A stretch of DNA of 18,434 bases, taken from contig BEXV01001073.1 in assembly GCA_003118195.1 (NCBI GenBank), positions 40,207 to 58,640 on the forward strand, given 5' to 3'. Positions 15,654 through 18,434 of the stretch are shown one piece after another. The stretch comes from Hemicentrotus pulcherrimus (taxonomy: Eukaryota; Echinodermata; Echinoidea; Camarodonta; Strongylocentrotidae). Under the pieces are notes generated by a model, which was not told the DNA's origin, searched no databases, and saw nothing but the letters and a program-made list of their open reading frames with translations. The translations under genes were made by a program, and so were the position numbers. Every line of letters starts with the position of its first letter. Position 1 is the stretch's first letter.

Positions 15654-15815
15654 CTACCACCAGCATTACGGGGGCGTGGCATGTCTCTATAGCTACCATC
15701 AGCATTGAGGGGCGTGGTATGTAGCTATAGCTACCATCAGCAGTAAAGGACATGGCATGGTGCTATAGTGATCATCAGGATCATGGTGCATGGCATATCT
15801 CCATAGTAACCATCC
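15624..15815 (+). repeat. 38-39 bp minisatellite starting inside the last codons
   Basis: Five units: 15624-15661, 15662-15700, 15701-15738, 15739-15776, 15777-15815. Units 1-3 share agcatt, gggcgtgg, atgt, ctatagctacca; units 1 and 3 differ at 4 of 38 bases. Units 4-5 are more diverged. Unit 1 encodes [13 protein letters not shown]. Weaker traces continue at 15816-15895 (gcattgatgggcattg; catggcatattaacatagtaac) and 15989-16070 (cagcattgatgggcat; gggtgtgccatgttgctagagt). Confidence 0.9.
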
Positions 15816-16565
15816 GCATTGATGGGCATTGCGCATCAATTAAAAAAGCCATCATCATTGGCGTCTGACCATGGCATATTAACATAGTAACCCAAAATGG
15901 AAGGATGAATGCAAACACCAGTCTCTGTGGTCTGGTCAGAGATGTTGCCCCAAGAAGGATGGAGGATAAAGTGCAAGAATACGTATGTGGTCTTCTTCAG
16001 CATTGATGGGCATCACTGGCAGTGGTCTCCTACAATAACAGGGGTGTGCCATGTTGCTAGAGTTATCAAGAATTAAAACAAAAGCAAGGATTTGTGTAAG
16101 AACTCTTGAACAGTCCATGTTTAATTCAAGGAGTGTCACGTCATCATGGAAGAATATGAGATAGGTGAAGGAGCAGATGCAAGATCCGTGTCACCATAAG
16201 CCTAATGGACATGACTTTTGTTGCTACAGGGAACATAAGGAAACTAGATGTAAAAATCCATGAATTACTTTTTGTAGCATGGGAATTTTAAAACATGATT
16301 CAACTTTCTAGATGATGCAGAATAATGGAAGTGCAAGGATCGAGACTAAGCCTTCAGCGTATACCTTCTGAGTATTTTGCTACACAGAAAATTTGCAGGG
16401 ATGTACCCTCAGAGAACAGGAGAACTCATTGTCAGCATCCGATGACATGTATCACAATTCAAACTCTGCTAGAGTGCACTCGAGCAAGTAAACCGTTTGA
16501 TAAAACTCTGGTTGATCAATCAACAATAGCTTTGTTTGCCGGAATATTTATACGCTATAAGAGAG

Positions 16566-16571
16566 AATAAA
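16566..16571 (+). terminator. Candidate proximal poly(A) signal AATAAA
   Basis: An AATAAA hexamer about 0.9 kb after the stop codon. Downstream sequence (gtctgag...tgtatagtctcc) is only weakly GT-rich, so use is uncertain. Confidence 0.35.
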
Positions 16572-17630
16572 CAACACCATGTCTGAGATGGATCACTGTA
16601 TAGTCTCCCTCTAGCACCAACACTAAAGGCTTGTTTTGCCTATTTAAAAAAAGGCGATTTGTTTGTATGTGTGAATGTAAGGCAACTGCCCGTAACAAAG
16701 GTCCTACACGTTTTCACATATATCTGTGTTATAAGAAAGAGAAATGTGAAACGTATCACACTTCCCGTGATTATAAAAGATCAACGCAGTTAACCACCTG
16801 GTATCTGAGCAAGGCTCAACTGGCTCTGTAGTCCTAAATTGCATAAGATGGTACAATAATATCGCCTGTTAACTCGTGTGAGGCCTTTAGGTTAGTTTCC
16901 TCTTCAGGTCTTCAAGAGTAGAATGGTCATAAGTGCACTTGCAATGAGGAAGCTACACAAGTTTTTATTTTCTTCTATTTACCATCAAAAGTTATACACA
17001 TGTTCTAAGTTACAAATGGTAGGTCAAGTTATATCTAAACAAGTTTGATGAAAGCTGTTATATTCTTTGGAGAGTCGAGAAGGAAGGGTTGGACTGAAAT
17101 ATGAACACAATGGCACAAGACAATGGTTCTCAAATCCTGAATTATTTTGAACGATAGAGGATTTTTTTCTTTGTCTGTTTTGTAATTAAAAAAAAAGAAA
17201 TTTGGGGGGAATTAGTGATTATAATGTTCGAATATATGCAAAACTTTGATTGAAATTTTGAAATTGCAGTAGGTGCATTATTTGTAATATCAATATGTAA
17301 TCAATATGGCATTATTTGTAAAATCAATTTTATTTTATTTATTTTCTCTTGGACATGGAAGAATGGTACTAGTATACATGCAAATATGAGAGAACGAATT
17401 GCTAGCCTGTATAACATTGTCTGTTTAGCGTCAGAATAGTGTTAACAATGTGTTATAAGTTAATGCCCTTCTGGCTCCAAACGGATTATATGTTGATTGG
17501 TTTTCATTATTACCAATGGAAGATATTTCATAAAGATTCCCATTCTGCTGACCCTCTCCCTACCCCCTCTCCCCCTCCCCTTTATTACAACAAGGCCGAA
17601 ATCTAGCAGGGAAATGTACTTGGAACAATA

Positions 17631-17706
17631 GGGGGGTGATTCACTAACAGCTAAAATTTCTAAAATTGCTTGAACAATATCATTCCCAGTTAATGAATCA
17701 CCCCCC
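17631..17706. repeat. 76-bp hairpin-forming inverted repeat
   Basis: Arms ggggggtgattcactaac (17631-17648) and gttaatgaatcacccccc (17689-17706) pair at 17 of 18 positions around a 40-nt AT-rich loop. In a long 3'UTR it would form a stable stem; as DNA it looks like a tiny foldback element. Confidence 0.85.
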
Positions 17707-18326
17707 AGCAGACCATAACATCTATTGTTGTGATTTTGTAATATCTTAGATGTCAACTTGATGACTTAATTGTTGCTTTATCCAAACGGCTTAATTTCTC
17801 CTTCAAAAAAATATTTTTAGAGTGAAAAACAAATGAAAATGATCATATGTATTACCGATACACAGAAATGCTATAATTTTTACTGCTTCTTTACAGTTTT
17901 TCTTTTTGGACTTGAAATACTGGTTCATTTTGTTTCTTTATGTGACAACGAAGTGGCATATTACCCCATATTTGATTGTCGTCTTCTACAAAAGTTGGTA
18001 CACATATCTTGAAAACTGTGCAGATGTCAGGTAGTCCAAGACTTCTTAGTAGAATAAATTTGAGCAGTTTTTGCATATTTTTGTTGTTGTTGCCTCTATT
18101 TAGTCCAAGAAGACGGTCTGAAATACTGCAAAGCAAAAATGGGTTGTCTTTATTTTTGATGGCATCGGCTAAAACTTTTCTCATTTTTTGACTCTCTCAT
18201 TCCATTTGTAGGAAGAAAAAATCATGCTCATTTCAAAATGTTAGATTTATGTCTTAAATTGTTGATTTCTGTGAAGTTGATGCATAAAATGTGAATTATT
18301 TTACAGTTACTGTCCTCATATTTCTG

Positions 18327-18332
18327 AATAAA
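18327..18332 (+). terminator. Candidate distal poly(A) signal AATAAA
   Basis: An AATAAA followed within 10-20 nt by a T/GT-rich stretch (ttcttgtttgtatattg), the usual layout of an efficient cleavage site. This is the better of the two candidates for the IWS1 transcript end, though it could serve another transcript. Confidence 0.45.
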
Positions 18333-18434
18333 CGGATTCTTGTTTGTATATTGATCCACATTTAGTTTCATTTCTAATGCAAAGTTAAAATCGTAGATTT
18401 ATTATATCAAATCATGATATAATGGTTGTATTTA

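Larger units (their letters stand above)
15654..18345 (+). other. IWS1: Putative IWS1 3'UTR and flank
   Basis: No further conserved coding sequence was found. The frame at 16325-16570 (81 codons) and others have no recognisable motifs. The stretch is AT-rich after 16900 with AT/T-rich runs. A short direct repeat ggcattatttgtaa...atcaat occurs at 17273-17295 and 17307-17329. If the distal poly(A) signal is used the 3'UTR is about 2.7 kb; if the proximal one, about 0.9 kb. Confidence 0.4.

Noticed and set aside
16325..16831. Two open frames (81 and 66 codons) after the IWS1 stop
   Set aside because: No recognisable domain, no splice partners, and they sit in the probable 3'UTR; lengths are within chance expectation.
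1..18434. A second gene, CRISPR array, operon or novel defence system
   Set aside because: Both strands were read for conserved motifs and regularly spaced repeats; apart from IWS1 and transposon-type repeats nothing qualified.

Overview
The window is animal nuclear DNA: a single 15-exon gene with GT-AG introns, AT-rich introns, and many short inverted-repeat and tRNA-derived elements. The repeat style (foldback elements with ends like 'AGGGCCCTGTTGCACAAAA', 'CAGTCAAACCTG' or 'TACTGTAAACGC', and tails with 'TTTATATAGCGC' next to AAT repeats) suggests a marine invertebrate. An echinoderm is my best guess, but the species cannot be fixed from sequence alone. No bacterial, viral or CRISPR features were seen.

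One complete protein-coding gene fills most of the window on the + strand (coding span 2308-15653). I recognise it as IWS1 (Spn1), the conserved RNA polymerase II elongation factor that partners with SPT6. The 15 exons join in frame with consistent phases to 2811 nt, or 936 residues plus stop. Order along the protein: a short conserved N terminus (MEEEYESG), a roughly 480-residue acidic region encoded by one giant exon with a [12 protein letters not shown] hexad array, a linear binding motif (LIADIFG plus EEEFEGF), the folded TFIIS-N-like core (about 645-805), and a basic conserved C tail (ending [10 protein letters not shown]).

Layout: 1-1900 is upstream repeat-rich DNA (tRNA-like element, retrotransposon 3' tail, 285-bp pyrimidine tract, 46-bp perfect palindrome). 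About 1940-2307 is the probable promoter and 5'UTR. 2308-15653 holds the exons and introns, with transposon insertions mainly in introns 2, 4, 9, 10 and 12. 15654 to about 18345 is a long putative 3'UTR that starts with a minisatellite and ends near an AATAAA at 18327.

The most interesting signals are three independent local duplications that each captured functional gene sequence. The first is a decayed copy of the acceptor and first two thirds of exon 10, itself split by a foldback transposon. The second is a 152-bp tandem duplication of the exon 14 end plus its 5' splice site. The third is a 38-bp minisatellite whose first unit is the stop codon and last coding residues. There is no evidence of a novel multi-gene system; these are observations on the evolution of one housekeeping gene.
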